9,483 bases of DNA from Bacillota bacterium (GCA_023431385.1 JAEYWA010000263.1:1-9483), one strand, 5' to 3'. Shown: positions 1 through 7,391, counted from the stretch's first letter. Notes: generated by a model from the sequence alone, not told the origin. Program-made: numbers and translations.

Positions 1-248
1 ATGATAAAACTGCTTTATTAAGCAATCTTAACATTAAACAGGAAACCCCTTACAGTTCTCTGGCACAAAAGAGCATAAATCTATACGAGAATATTTTGGA
101 GGAGAATAAGACCCCTATTCCTGATCATGTTATTGACAGGAGTGTATGGAATGATATTGTTGTACAGCAATTTCCTTATTTCCTTGAAGGGAGAAAGACT
201 GCCGAGGAGATATGGGACGAGGCAGTAGATAAAATGCAGTTAAACTAA
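1..248 (+). CDS. Sugar ABC-type solute-binding protein, C-terminal fragment (5' end outside window)
   Basis: The first 248 bases carry an open frame (first complete codon at position 3) that ends in TAA at 246-248 and gives 81 residues. The tail has the look of family 1 extracellular solute-binding proteins: a helix beginning SLAQKSINLYENIL, then a Trp-containing segment (VWNDIVVQQF) and the common ending with G-R-K-T-A-E-E-I-W-D. The signal peptide and sugar-binding lobes lie outside the window. The stop is 27 nt upstream of the sensor kinase start with no terminator between, so the three genes are probably one transcript. In clostridial loci with this order, the kinase-linked binding protein is thought to present sugar to the sensor rather than to feed the transporter; that role is inferred here. 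Family assignment is fairly sure, substrate unknown. Confidence 0.75.
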   Translation, partial: DKTALLSNLNIKQETPYSSLAQKSINLYENILEENKTPIPDHVIDRSVWNDIVVQQFPYFLEGRKTAEEIWDEAVDKMQLN

Positions 249-275
249 CCGCATGAAAAATATTATGAGGTCAAA

Positions 276-2144
276 ATGTGGAATAAAATAACTTCAAGAA
301 TTTTCTCCAGACTTATGAGCGGCTTACAGTTCTACAGAAATATTTCTATTAAGAAAAAACTACTTTTGGTATTATATATACAAATATTGATACCTCTTGT
401 TTTTATCGGGTTTTTTAGCTTCAAAAGCTCGGAGGAGATAATAACAAGTAAGTCACTTTCCTATTCTAAGGATATTCTCAGCATCATTGAGCTCAGGCTT
501 CAGGATACTGTAAGAAACCTTGATATAGTGTCTCAGGATCTCAGCAGCGATCATAGCATATACAGGGCATTGATAAATGATGACAATACCAGTTTAAACA
601 AACTCTATAATTATGAATTAGAGAGCCAGCTTAACAATGTATTTTTGAATGCTGCTATGACAAGAAATGAAATTGAATCAATGTGTATTGTCACAAATAA
701 AAAGCAGTTTTATATTTATGATAACAATAATGCAGAAAATTCAAATATTAAGTCAGTAATACTTCAAAATTACACTCAGATAAAAAGATCTGCGGCAGCT
801 GCTAATGGTAAGGCTGTTTGGTTTTTTAATTCTAAGAACGGTATTGTTCAAAATTCCTATTTAATTAGAATGATTTACAACAGGGACAATTATAAAGAAA
901 TAGGTTTACTGGTTGTACAAATTAATATGAAATTTTTTGATATGGTTTTGCAGGGACTTGAATCAGAAGTTATGCAGAATACAACCATTCTATCCTCAAA
1001 TAATGATATTATTATTTATAAAAACAAAAACGCCCTTGATAAGTATAAACAGGTAATCGAGGATATTCCTTACGAAAAAAACTCTTTTGTTGATAAAAAG
1101 AATAATATCTTTGTTGCACACACATATCTGTCTGAACCAAGATGGAGAATAGTTACCTACATACCGCTCAAACAGCTTTACTCTGATGTGGAAAGCCTTA
1201 GAAACAGGATTATTTTGTTATGTTTTGGTTCTATTTTAATACTGTCCTTTGTAAGCATATTTATGTCATTTGATATGATTAAGCCAATTAATCAGCTTGT
1301 TAAAGCAATGAAAGGTGTAAACATTGATAATATTTCCGATAGCTACATAGCCATAGAAAGGAAGGATGAACTTGGCTTTTTGCAGAAAACCTTCAATAAT
1401 ATGACTAAAGAAATAGACCACCTGGTAACGTGGATATACAGAGAGCAGATTACGAGGAAAGAGGCTGAAATCAAGGCTCTACAGTCACAGATAAATCCTC
1501 ATTTTCTTTTTAATACTCTGGAATCAATAAATTGGATGGCTCAATTGAATAATGTTCCTGAGATAAGCAGTACCGTGTCGGATCTTTCAACCTTGATGGA
1601 GGCCAGTATCGGAAGGGATGACAGGCTTATAACCATTGAGGAAGAGTTCATGTATATTGATAAGTATATTGCCTTGTTAAAAAGAAGATTTGAAGACAGA
1701 ATTACTCTTAACAAGGAAGTAGATCCTAAAGTACTCTATGTAAAAATTCCAAGACTCCTGATACAACCTCTGATTGAAAATGCGGTATACCACGGAGTAG
1801 AAAACAGCAGAGGAAAAGGTATAATAACCCTTTCAGCCAGTATACGAGACGAACTTCTTACAATAGAGGTAATAGATAATGGAAGTGGTATTCCAGCTGA
1901 AGAATTGCTAAAACTAAATAAAGGCTTGGAAATGGATAATGATACCTATTTTAAATCATTGTCCAAGAAACAGAACAAGAGTATTGGGATTGATAATGTA
2001 AATAGGAGGATTAAGCTTTTCTATGGTGAAAAGTTTGGTATTAAAATAGAGAGCAAGCAGAATATCTATACAAAAGTATCTGTTACATTACCTGCACAAA
2101 GCTATAATAAGGAGGGTTTTTATGTACAAAGTTCTAATAATTGA
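276..2144 (+). CDS. YesM/LytS-family membrane sensor histidine kinase
   Basis: A 622-residue sensor kinase that should autophosphorylate on a histidine and pass the phosphate to the response regulator encoded next. Order of parts: a basic N-terminus, TM1 at about 29-49, an extracytoplasmic sensor region at about 50-311 (size and position fit a double-Cache type domain, no residue-level match made), TM2 at about 312-334, a HAMP-like segment from about 335 (IKPINQLVKAM) and a short coiled coil. The H-box follows (QINPHFLFNTLE, phospho-acceptor H409), then the N-box (LIQPLIENAVYHG, N502), G1 box (D534-N-G-S-G538) and G2 box (S-I-G571-I). The PHFLFNTL form is diagnostic of the His_kinase (PF06580) family paired with AraC-type regulators. 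The ATG at 276 follows a TGAGGTC ribosome binding site. The last 23 bp overlap the regulator gene, whose ribosome binding site lies inside this coding region, so translation is likely coupled. The upstream binding-protein gene suggests sugar sensing. Confidence 0.93.
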   Translation: MWNKITSRIFSRLMSGLQFYRNISIKKKLLLVLYIQILIPLVFIGFFSFKSSEEIITSKSLSYSKDILSIIELRLQDTVRNLDIVSQDLSSDHSIYRALINDDNTSLNKLYNYELESQLNNVFLNAAMTRNEIESMCIVTNKKQFYIYDNNNAENSNIKSVILQNYTQIKRSAAAANGKAVWFFNSKNGIVQNSYLIRMIYNRDNYKEIGLLVVQINMKFFDMVLQGLESEVMQNTTILSSNNDIIIYKNKNALDKYKQVIEDIPYEKNSFVDKKNNIFVAHTYLSEPRWRIVTYIPLKQLYSDVESLRNRIILLCFGSILILSFVSIFMSFDMIKPINQLVKAMKGVNIDNISDSYIAIERKDELGFLQKTFNNMTKEIDHLVTWIYREQITRKEAEIKALQSQINPHFLFNTLESINWMAQLNNVPEISSTVSDLSTLMEASIGRDDRLITIEEEFMYIDKYIALLKRRFEDRITLNKEVDPKVLYVKIPRLLIQPLIENAVYHGVENSRGKGIITLSASIRDELLTIEVIDNGSGIPAEELLKLNKGLEMDNDTYFKSLSKKQNKSIGIDNVNRRIKLFYGEKFGIKIESKQNIYTKVSVTLPAQSYNKEGFYVQSSNN

Positions 2145-3744
2145 TGATGAATCCATTATCAGAAAAGGAATTAAGAACATCATTAATTGGAAGCAATTAG
2201 ACTGCGAAGTATGTGCAGATGCAAGTGATGGGATTGAAGGAATAGAACTAATTAAAAAGCATTTACCTGAAATTATTATTACAGATATACGTATGCCCGG
2301 TTTGGACGGATTAAGTATGATAAAGCAGGTGAAGGGAATTGTGCCATATTCCAAAATAATTATCCTTACAGGATACAGGGACTTTGACTATGTACAGGAA
2401 GCAATTAAGTGCGGAGCTTTTGATTTTTTACTGAAGCCTTCTAAAATTGAAGAGCTAACTGCTGTTCTTACTCGTGCTGTAAACGATATAAATGACCAGA
2501 AAATCAGACATATGGAGATTGACAGGTTTAAACAACTTTTTGAGCAGAGTATTCCGATACTTAGGGAGAAGCTCCTCTATGACATTATCTACGGCTTGAA
2601 TACAAATGAATTTGAAATTCTCGAGAAAATGAGGCTCTTTAGCATTAACATTCAAAACTTCGTCCTGGTAGTTATGGAGAACGATTATGATGAAAAATCA
2701 AACAGCTCCCAGTATGACAAACATCTGTACCAATTTGGTATCGTGAATTCTTTCGAGGAAATATTTGCGGAGAAGTACGAAGTACTAAGCATAATGCTAA
2801 ACAGCAGCAGAGTCGGTTTCATTATTCAGAAACCTGACAGGAAAGAGCTGGACATTGTGGAGGTAAGTGAAAAATGCGGATATTTGCAGGAGGTAATCAA
2901 TAACGGGTTTGGTTTCACTGTGACCATAGCAGTGAGCTCCGGGGGAGTATCACCACTGGAACTTCCTGAAAAACTAAAGGAGTGTTTGGGTTCTCTCGAG
3001 TATAAAAGCTATATGGGCAATAACTCTATTATCCAATACAGTGACTTGAATTCATTTTTCAGATATGAAGATTATTCAATTCTGGACAAATATCAGAAAC
3101 AGCTGCTTGAAAGTATCAAGTCTGGAAATGAAGGACTTGTAAGGGTAGCGACACAGAATATTGCAAGATATGTTACAGCTAATAAAATTAATATTAACTA
3201 TATGAAAAACTTTTACTATACAACTTTATCTTCAATTAATAACATAAGAATTTCTGTCTCAGCCATAGAAGTTGATAAAAAACATGAAGAGGGTAAGGAT
3301 ATTGCTAGCCTTCTTAAGTTGATAGAAAAAAGTGAAAGTGCCGATGAACTGAACTTGTTATTGGAGGACGTCGCAGTCAGAATAGCCGAAAAAGTCAACA
3401 ATTTTAACAATAAGAGTATCAAGCTTATCCTTAGAAAAGCAATAGATTACATTCAGGAACACTATAATGAACAGGTTACCCTCAACGAAGTAGCTGAAAA
3501 TATTTATGTAAGTACTTTTTATATCAGCAGAATGTTTAAAAAGGAGCTGGGTAAAAGCTTTGTGGACTACCTTAATGATGTAAGAATAGAAAAATCCAAA
3601 GAATTACTGAAGGATGTAAAATATAAAACTTACGAGGTCGCAGAGATAGTCGGAATTTCCGACCCCCATTACTTTTCAAAGCTTTTTAAAAAGTACTCAG
3701 GAATGACTCCTTCTGAGTACCGTGAAACTCTTGCACTAAAATAA
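2122..3744 (+). CDS. YesN-type response regulator, receiver plus AraC DNA-binding domain (copy 1)
   Basis: A 540-residue cytoplasmic transcription regulator, expected target of the kinase encoded just upstream. The receiver domain (about 1-120) has the acidic pair D8-D9, phospho-acceptor D55 (TDIRMPG), T83 and K105 (LLKPS). A long middle region (about 135-430) of the kind found in YesN-like regulators follows. The C-terminal AraC domain (about 438-540) holds two helix-turn-helix motifs: VTLNEVAENIYVSTFYISRMF, and TYEVAEIVGISDPHYFSKLF, with the family ending SGMTPSEYRE. The start at 2122 has GGAGGG five bases upstream and overlaps the kinase gene by 23 bp. The gene is the last of its unit; an intrinsic terminator lies 120 bp downstream. 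Its likely target is the binding-protein operon starting at 4057, inferred from position. A second regulator of identical length at 7392-9014 is a close paralog. Confidence 0.94.
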   Translation: MYKVLIIDDESIIRKGIKNIINWKQLDCEVCADASDGIEGIELIKKHLPEIIITDIRMPGLDGLSMIKQVKGIVPYSKIIILTGYRDFDYVQEAIKCGAFDFLLKPSKIEELTAVLTRAVNDINDQKIRHMEIDRFKQLFEQSIPILREKLLYDIIYGLNTNEFEILEKMRLFSINIQNFVLVVMENDYDEKSNSSQYDKHLYQFGIVNSFEEIFAEKYEVLSIMLNSSRVGFIIQKPDRKELDIVEVSEKCGYLQEVINNGFGFTVTIAVSSGGVSPLELPEKLKECLGSLEYKSYMGNNSIIQYSDLNSFFRYEDYSILDKYQKQLLESIKSGNEGLVRVATQNIARYVTANKININYMKNFYYTTLSSINNIRISVSAIEVDKKHEEGKDIASLLKLIEKSESADELNLLLEDVAVRIAEKVNNFNNKSIKLILRKAIDYIQEHYNEQVTLNEVAENIYVSTFYISRMFKKELGKSFVDYLNDVRIEKSKELLKDVKYKTYEVAEIVGISDPHYFSKLFKKYSGMTPSEYRETLALK

Positions 3745-3863
3745 ACGACAGTTAAATATATTGTTGTTCAATCTTGATTTATAATGGAATTTCTTGCATA
3801 TACAATTACATAAAAAAGTTATATTTGGATAAAATTTAAAATGAGAGCGGGTTCACTCCATAT

Positions 3864-3897
3864 GAGACACATTTTTCTAGTAAATGTGTCTTTTTTG
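3864..3897 (+). terminator. Intrinsic terminator of the sensor-regulator unit
   Basis: A perfect 10-bp inverted repeat (AGACACATTT at 3865-3874, AAATGTGTCT at 3882-3891) encloses a 7-nt loop and is followed directly by a run of T with one G interruption. This is a standard rho-independent shape, though the stem is A/T-rich. It separates the regulator gene from the transporter operon. The 119 bases between the regulator stop and this hairpin (3745-3863) contain no gene or convincing promoter that I can see. Confidence 0.85.
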
Positions 3898-3941
3898 TGT
3901 TCAATTTTGTGGTAAGTAGATTGTCAATATATTTCATAATA

Positions 3942-3985
3942 AAGCAACATTGTCTATTCAGAAACAAAGTCCCATTTAATAAAAT
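3942..3985 (+). promoter_or_regulatory. Candidate activator-dependent promoter of the binding-protein/permease operon
   Basis: A TAAAAT minus-10 at 3980-3985 lies 17 nt after a weak minus-35 (TTCAGA, 3957-3962). Abutting the minus-35 is a 17-nt motif, AAGCAACATTGTCTATT (3942-3958). The same motif (13 of 17 matches) sits at exactly the same distance, 21 nt, from an identical TAAAAT at 9164-9169, upstream of the next transporter operon. A poor minus-35 overlapped by a conserved motif is what an AraC-type activator site would look like, and the likely activators are the two paralogous regulators of this window. The expected transcript start is near 3992. This is assigned by reading only, with no experimental support. 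Confidence 0.5.
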
Positions 3986-3994
3986 TATGTTGCA

Positions 3995-4016
3995 AAGGTG
4001 CTTATCACCTTAAGCA
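3995..4016 (+). other. Short leader hairpin with two alternative pairings
   Basis: Within the expected first bases of the transporter mRNA, AAGGTG (3995-4000) can pair with CACCTT (4006-4011) around a 5-nt loop. A second, mutually exclusive stem pairs TGCTTA (3999-4004) with TAAGCA (4011-4016). Both are perfect 6-bp stems sharing bases. They could protect the 5' end of the message or form a small switch, but six-base stems also arise by chance in DNA of this composition. Confidence 0.4.
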
Positions 4017-4020
4017 AAAC

Positions 4021-4034
4021 ACACACCGGTGTGT
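4021..4034. repeat. 14-bp perfect palindrome upstream of the binding-protein gene
   Basis: ACACACCGGTGTGT is a perfect palindrome centred between 4027 and 4028, GC-rich compared with its surroundings. It lies downstream of the candidate promoter and 6 bases before the AAGGAGGAC ribosome binding site (from 4041). It could be an operator for a dimeric repressor such as a LacI/GalR-type protein acting as a roadblock, or an mRNA hairpin (5-bp stem, CCGG loop). No copy was noticed in the other intergenic regions here. Confidence 0.6.
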
Positions 4035-4056
4035 AATAAAAAGGAGGACTTTTAGA

Positions 4057-5421
4057 ATGTTTAAGAAGACAATGACTGCTGTTCTTGCAGGTGTAATGGC
4101 TTTAAGCATCGCAGCCTGCGGAAACAACGACAGCGCAACAAGCAGTGCATCAACAGCAACCGCTTCAGCAGCACCAAGCTCAGTTGCGGCTGAATCATCA
4201 ACAGCACAGGCAACACCATCTGCAGAGCCAGTAAAATTGACAGATGCAGAAGGAACAGTTGTAATGTGGAACTGGGAAAATCAGGATCAGCTAAAAGAAA
4301 CACTTAAAGACTTCAATACCAGATATCCAAAGGTAAAAGTTGAATCAGTACCAGTAGCAAGTGCAGACTATGTTAAGAAGATTCAGACAGCTGTAGCAGC
4401 AAAAACTGCTCTGCCTGATGTAATCAGAGGTGAGCTTGGTTTCAGAGGTACATTATTTGATATGGACATACTTGATGACCTTGCACAAGCTCCATACAAC
4501 TTTGACAAGAGCAAAATGCCTGAACAAGCATTGCCTCTCGTAACAAATAAGAATGGGCAGGTATTGGGAGCACTTACTCAGTTCAATCCTTCTGGTATTG
4601 CTTACAGAAGAAGTATGGTTAAGGAACTCTTCGGAACAGATGATCCAGCTGCTTTAGCTGATAAGCTCAAAACCTGGGATGACATAATCAATGCATTTAA
4701 AGATGCAAAAATTAATGGTAAAAAGGTATATGCTTTCAGATCAGTAAGAGATATATTCCACATAGTTGATGGATACAATCCTACAAATCCTATTCAGGAC
4801 GGCACTGTAAAAATGCAGGAAGTTTACCTCCCAACTTTCGAGCTTATCGAAAAGATGTGGAAAGCTGGAGTGTTAAACAAATATGATTTCTGGACACCAG
4901 CATGGAATGCTTCCTTTGCTAAGAAAGAAGATGTGTTTACAGCAGCAGCACCTTGGTTCCTGAAATACGTAGTTGAGCCAAATGATAAAAATGGCAGCGG
5001 TGACTGGGGTATAACAGTAGCTCCAGGCGGAATGTTCAACTGGGGTGGAACTGCACTATCAGTTTGGAAGGATTCCAAAGTAAAAGAAGCTTCATGGGCG
5101 TATATTTTTGACCAGATACTCAATGAACAAGGTGTAAAAAATTCATTTGAAATTGGTATGAACATAACACCTGTAAAAGAATTTATGGATAAGCCAGGTT
5201 TCTACAGCAAGCAGGAACCATACTGGGGTAACCAGGATGTAGGTAAATTCTTTATGGATAACATTACTGCTGTAAAAGTTAAGGAACTCGGAAAATATGA
5301 CAGCTACCTTGAAAACAACTTTGTTCTCGGATTAAACGAAATTAAGAGGGGTAAGACAGCTCAACAAGCTGTAGATGCTATGATAGCTGACATTAAGAAG
5401 AACGTACCTGAGTTGAAGTAA
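4057..5421 (+). CDS. Sugar ABC transporter substrate-binding lipoprotein
   Basis: A 454-residue family 1 extracellular solute-binding lipoprotein, the sugar receptor of the ABC importer encoded downstream. It has a lipoprotein signal peptide (MFKKTM, hydrophobic core, lipobox I18-A-A-C21), so it should be cleaved before C21 and anchored to the outer face of the membrane. Residues about 22-60 form a low-complexity Ser/Ala/Thr linker. The binding domain starts near residue 63 (AEGTVVMWNWENQDQLKETL), typical of the first strand and helix of CUT1 receptors, and ends with the common helix KRGKTAQQAVDAMIADIKKN. It is Trp/Tyr-rich (WNWEN, DFWTPAWN, EPYWGN), as suits carbohydrate stacking. The ATG at 4057 has a strong AAGGAGGAC ribosome binding site. 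Gene order matches the oligosaccharide receptors CuaA/XuaA of Ruminiclostridium, but the substrate cannot be read from sequence. Confidence 0.92.
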   Translation: MFKKTMTAVLAGVMALSIAACGNNDSATSSASTATASAAPSSVAAESSTAQATPSAEPVKLTDAEGTVVMWNWENQDQLKETLKDFNTRYPKVKVESVPVASADYVKKIQTAVAAKTALPDVIRGELGFRGTLFDMDILDDLAQAPYNFDKSKMPEQALPLVTNKNGQVLGALTQFNPSGIAYRRSMVKELFGTDDPAALADKLKTWDDIINAFKDAKINGKKVYAFRSVRDIFHIVDGYNPTNPIQDGTVKMQEVYLPTFELIEKMWKAGVLNKYDFWTPAWNASFAKKEDVFTAAAPWFLKYVVEPNDKNGSGDWGITVAPGGMFNWGGTALSVWKDSKVKEASWAYIFDQILNEQGVKNSFEIGMNITPVKEFMDKPGFYSKQEPYWGNQDVGKFFMDNITAVKVKELGKYDSYLENNFVLGLNEIKRGKTAQQAVDAMIADIKKNVPELK

Positions 5422-5436
5422 TATTAGTATTAAATT

Positions 5437-5471
5437 AATGGGGAGAGGGTAAAAATCCCTCTCCTTATTTT
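5437..5471 (+). terminator. Intra-operon terminator/attenuator hairpin after the binding-protein gene
   Basis: GGAGAGGG (5442-5449) pairs perfectly with CCCTCTCC (5457-5464) around a TAAAAAT loop. Two G-T pairs and three A-T pairs extend the stem to 13 bp (5437-5469), followed by a short T-rich tail (TTATTTTAT). It lies 15 bases after the binding-protein stop and before the permease genes. Hairpins here commonly stop or protect most transcripts, so that the receptor is made in excess over the membrane subunits. The U tract is interrupted, so partial termination or 3'-end protection fits better than a full stop. Confidence 0.75.
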
Positions 5472-5501
5472 ATGGCAAGGATGAATGAACTATAGAGGTG
5501 T

Positions 5502-5539
5502 TGCGTAAAAAGTACCGGGTTAGGTAAACTTTATACGCA
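5502..5539 (+). other. Imperfect 14-bp stem-loop in the receptor-permease gap
   Basis: Arms TGCGTAAAAAGTACC (5502-5516) and GGTAAACTTTATACGCA (5523-5539) pair through 6 bp, one A-A mismatch, 5 bp, a 2-nt bulge and 3 bp, closing on a GGGTTA loop. No T run follows, so it is not an intrinsic terminator. It may be an mRNA stabilising or processing element or an operator. TTGCGT (5501) and TAAACT (5525), 18 nt apart, could also be read as a weak internal promoter. Confidence 0.45.
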
Positions 5540-5571
5540 TAAAAAGCCACAAGTTAATTTCAATACTTTTG

Positions 5572-5596
5572 CCTACGTGCAAGCACGAATAGGAGG
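5572..5596 (+). promoter_or_regulatory. Hairpin overlapping the permease ribosome binding site
   Basis: CCTACGTG (5572-5579) can pair with CACG (5584-5587) and, across a 2-nt bulge, TAGG (5590-5593), around a CAAG loop. The 3' side takes in the first three bases of the AGGAGG ribosome binding site (5591-5596) of the permease gene starting at 5602. It could lower translation of the membrane subunits relative to the receptor. The pairing is seen in sequence; the effect is inferred. Confidence 0.4.
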
Positions 5597-5601
5597 TTTA
5601 C

Positions 5602-6519
5602 ATGAAAAATCTATCAAAGAAATCAACACCTTATCTTTTTATGGCACCGTACTTTTTGCTGTTTATAGCGTTCTCACTACTTCCGATATTATTTACATTG
5701 TTTATGAGCCTTAATGAATGGGATGGTTATACAGATATAAAGTTTGTTGGACTTGGTAATTATGCAAGAATGTTTGAAAACGGAGATTTTCTTCTTTCAC
5801 TTAAAAATACAGCATTAATTATGCTTATGTTAATACCTGTACAATTAGTTCTGGCTATTATAATTGCTTATATGATTAATTCAAAGCTGGTAGCACATAA
5901 AGAAATTTTTAAGACGGCAGTATTCGCGCCTTACCTTACAATACCTATTGCTGCAGGCTTGTTATGGTCATTCTTTTTTGACGGTACTGCTGGAACAATT
6001 AACTATATTCTGCAGGGGCTTCATATAATAGAGAATCCCATCGAATGGCTGGCCGATCCGTTCCTTGCTAAAGTTGTTGTAGCAGCTATTATGTTCTGGA
6101 GATATCTCGGGTACAGTGTATTATTCTTCATGGCTGGTTTTGTTTCTATACCTGAAGAACTGTTTGAAGCTGCGCGTGTAGATGGTGCTAGAGCGTGGCA
6201 CAACTTCTGGAATATATCACTCCCTATGATTAAGCCCATTACAATATACATGGTTATAACTTCAATGATAGGAGGATTCCAGACCTTTGACGAGCCTAAT
6301 ATAATTTATACTCAGGGTAACTACCAGACTGGACCATACTCTGGAGGACCAGACCAAGGCGTTTTAACAATGGTTATGCTGATGGGCAGAGGGGCTTTTG
6401 AGCACAGACAATATGGCTACGGTAGTTCTGTAGCTTACGGAATGTTTGTTGTTATTGCAGTATTTTCATTTTTATCACTGAAGTTCATGAATGGGAGGGA
6501 GAAAGATGGAACAATCTAA
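5602..6519 (+). CDS. CUT1-type sugar ABC transporter permease (MalF/UgpA-like)
   Basis: A 305-residue inner-membrane subunit forming half of the translocation pore for a sugar importer. It starts with the family pattern PYLFMAPYFLLF (residues 10-21) and then LPILFTLFMSLNEWDG, and has about six membrane segments. The cytoplasmic EAA loop that docks the ATPase is intact: E189-A-A-R-V-D-G195, followed by LPMIKP. The ATG at 5602 has AGGAGG five bases upstream. It follows the receptor gene after a structured 180-nt gap and overlaps the second permease gene. No ATPase gene is present in the window, as is usual for Gram-positive CUT1 systems, which share one MsmK/MsiK-type ATPase encoded elsewhere. 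Family confidence is high; substrate unknown. Confidence 0.93.
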   Translation: MKNLSKKSTPYLFMAPYFLLFIAFSLLPILFTLFMSLNEWDGYTDIKFVGLGNYARMFENGDFLLSLKNTALIMLMLIPVQLVLAIIIAYMINSKLVAHKEIFKTAVFAPYLTIPIAAGLLWSFFFDGTAGTINYILQGLHIIENPIEWLADPFLAKVVVAAIMFWRYLGYSVLFFMAGFVSIPEELFEAARVDGARAWHNFWNISLPMIKPITIYMVITSMIGGFQTFDEPNIIYTQGNYQTGPYSGGPDQGVLTMVMLMGRGAFEHRQYGYGSSVAYGMFVVIAVFSFLSLKFMNGREKDGTI

Positions 6520-7333
6520 TAAGTTTTACTCCTTTATTATATATATATTATTGACCCTTTGTGCAGTATTTACTCTTGGTCCATTTTATCTAATGGTAAT
6601 TATGAGTAGCTATGATTCAAATGAACTTTTTATGGGGCTACATCTTTTACCTGGCGATAATTTTATTGAAAATATAAAAGATGTTCTTATTAACGCAGGG
6701 TTTGGAAGATTTTATTTTAATAGTATATATATTGCTGTCGCCTCTACTGTATTATGTGTTCTTGTATGTGCGATGTGCGGATATGCACTTGCTAAGTTTG
6801 ACTTTAAACTAAAGAAGCTTTGTTACAACGCTATATTAATAACCATGATGCTGCCTACTCAGCTGGGCTTGATAGCATTTGTATGGGAAATGAATAAAAT
6901 CGGCTGGACGGATTCTCACATGTCACTAATTATACCGGCTGCTGCTAACGCTTTTGCAGTATACTGGATTAGGCAATATACTGTTCAAGGAGTTCCAACA
7001 GAAATTATTGAAAGCGGCAGAATGGATGGATGTAATGAAGCAGGTATTTTCTTTAAACTTGTAGTGCCATTCATAAAACCGGCATTAGGCTCACAGGCCA
7101 TGCTTTCCTTTATGGCTTCCTGGAATGCATATCTGGTGCCGCTGGTTCTGATTAGTAAACCGGAAAAGTATACAGTTACACTGGGATTGTCAACACTGGA
7201 TGCATTATACAGAGCTAACTATGGTGCAAGAATAGCTGCACTTGTAATCGGTACAATTCCTATGTTCATAATATTTTTCATATTTTCCAAATCACTTATA
7301 AAGGGAATAACTGCAGGATCAGTAAAGGGCTGA
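6506..7333 (+). CDS. CUT1-type sugar ABC transporter permease (MalG/UgpE-like)
   Basis: A 275-residue partner permease that pairs with the preceding subunit. Features are an N-terminal membrane segment, a periplasmic loop, the region FYFNSIYIAVASTVLCVLV, then ALAKFDF and the EAA loop at residues 166-176. Here the EAA motif reads E169-S-G-R-M-D-G175, with the two Ala replaced by Ser-Gly, and VVPFIKPAL follows. It ends in the family-style tail KGITAGSVKG. The start at 6506 is preferred because GGGAGG (6493-6498) sits 7 bases upstream and gives a 14-bp overlap with the first permease. An in-frame ATG at 6491 would add five residues (MGGRK) but has no good ribosome binding site. It is followed 58 bases later by the second response regulator, with no terminator between. 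Confidence 0.92.
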   Translation: MEQSNKFYSFIIYILLTLCAVFTLGPFYLMVIMSSYDSNELFMGLHLLPGDNFIENIKDVLINAGFGRFYFNSIYIAVASTVLCVLVCAMCGYALAKFDFKLKKLCYNAILITMMLPTQLGLIAFVWEMNKIGWTDSHMSLIIPAAANAFAVYWIRQYTVQGVPTEIIESGRMDGCNEAGIFFKLVVPFIKPALGSQAMLSFMASWNAYLVPLVLISKPEKYTVTLGLSTLDALYRANYGARIAALVIGTIPMFIIFFIFSKSLIKGITAGSVKG

Positions 7334-7362
7334 TTTAATGGTTGTTGCAAATATTTCCAATT

Positions 7363-7376
7363 AGTGTCATGGCACT
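7363..7376. repeat. 14-bp near-palindrome before the second regulator gene
   Basis: AGTGTCATGGCACT is palindromic except for one position pair (T/G, still pairable in RNA). It lies in the 58-base gap between the permease and the second regulator, 5 bases upstream of its GGAGGG ribosome binding site. It may be a small mRNA hairpin or a binding site; it is short enough to be chance. Confidence 0.3.
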
Positions 7377-7391
7377 TATATGGAGGGTACA

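Noticed and set aside
2088..2354. Minus-strand open frame, with a similar one at 7376-7624
   Set aside because: They lie antisense to the two receiver domains; they resemble each other only because the sense genes are paralogs.
3780..3785. TATAAT minus-10-like box after the first regulator gene
   Set aside because: No acceptable minus-35 at 16-18 nt and it lies upstream of the terminator, with no gene to serve.
4061..4303. Leu-rich minus-strand frame opposite the lipoprotein linker
   Set aside because: Leu/Ser richness is the reverse complement of the Ala/Ser/Thr linker codons; not a gene.
4824..5165. 113-codon minus-strand open frame inside the receptor gene
   Set aside because: Wholly antisense to a well-supported lipoprotein gene with no ribosome binding site or recognisable protein pattern.
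6491..6505. Upstream start for the second permease
   Set aside because: The ribosome binding site GGGAGG lies between 6491 and the ATG at 6506, so the later start is better.
7380..7391. Upstream start for the second regulator
   Set aside because: It overlaps the GGAGGG ribosome binding site, and the paralog starts at the MYKVLIIDDE position.
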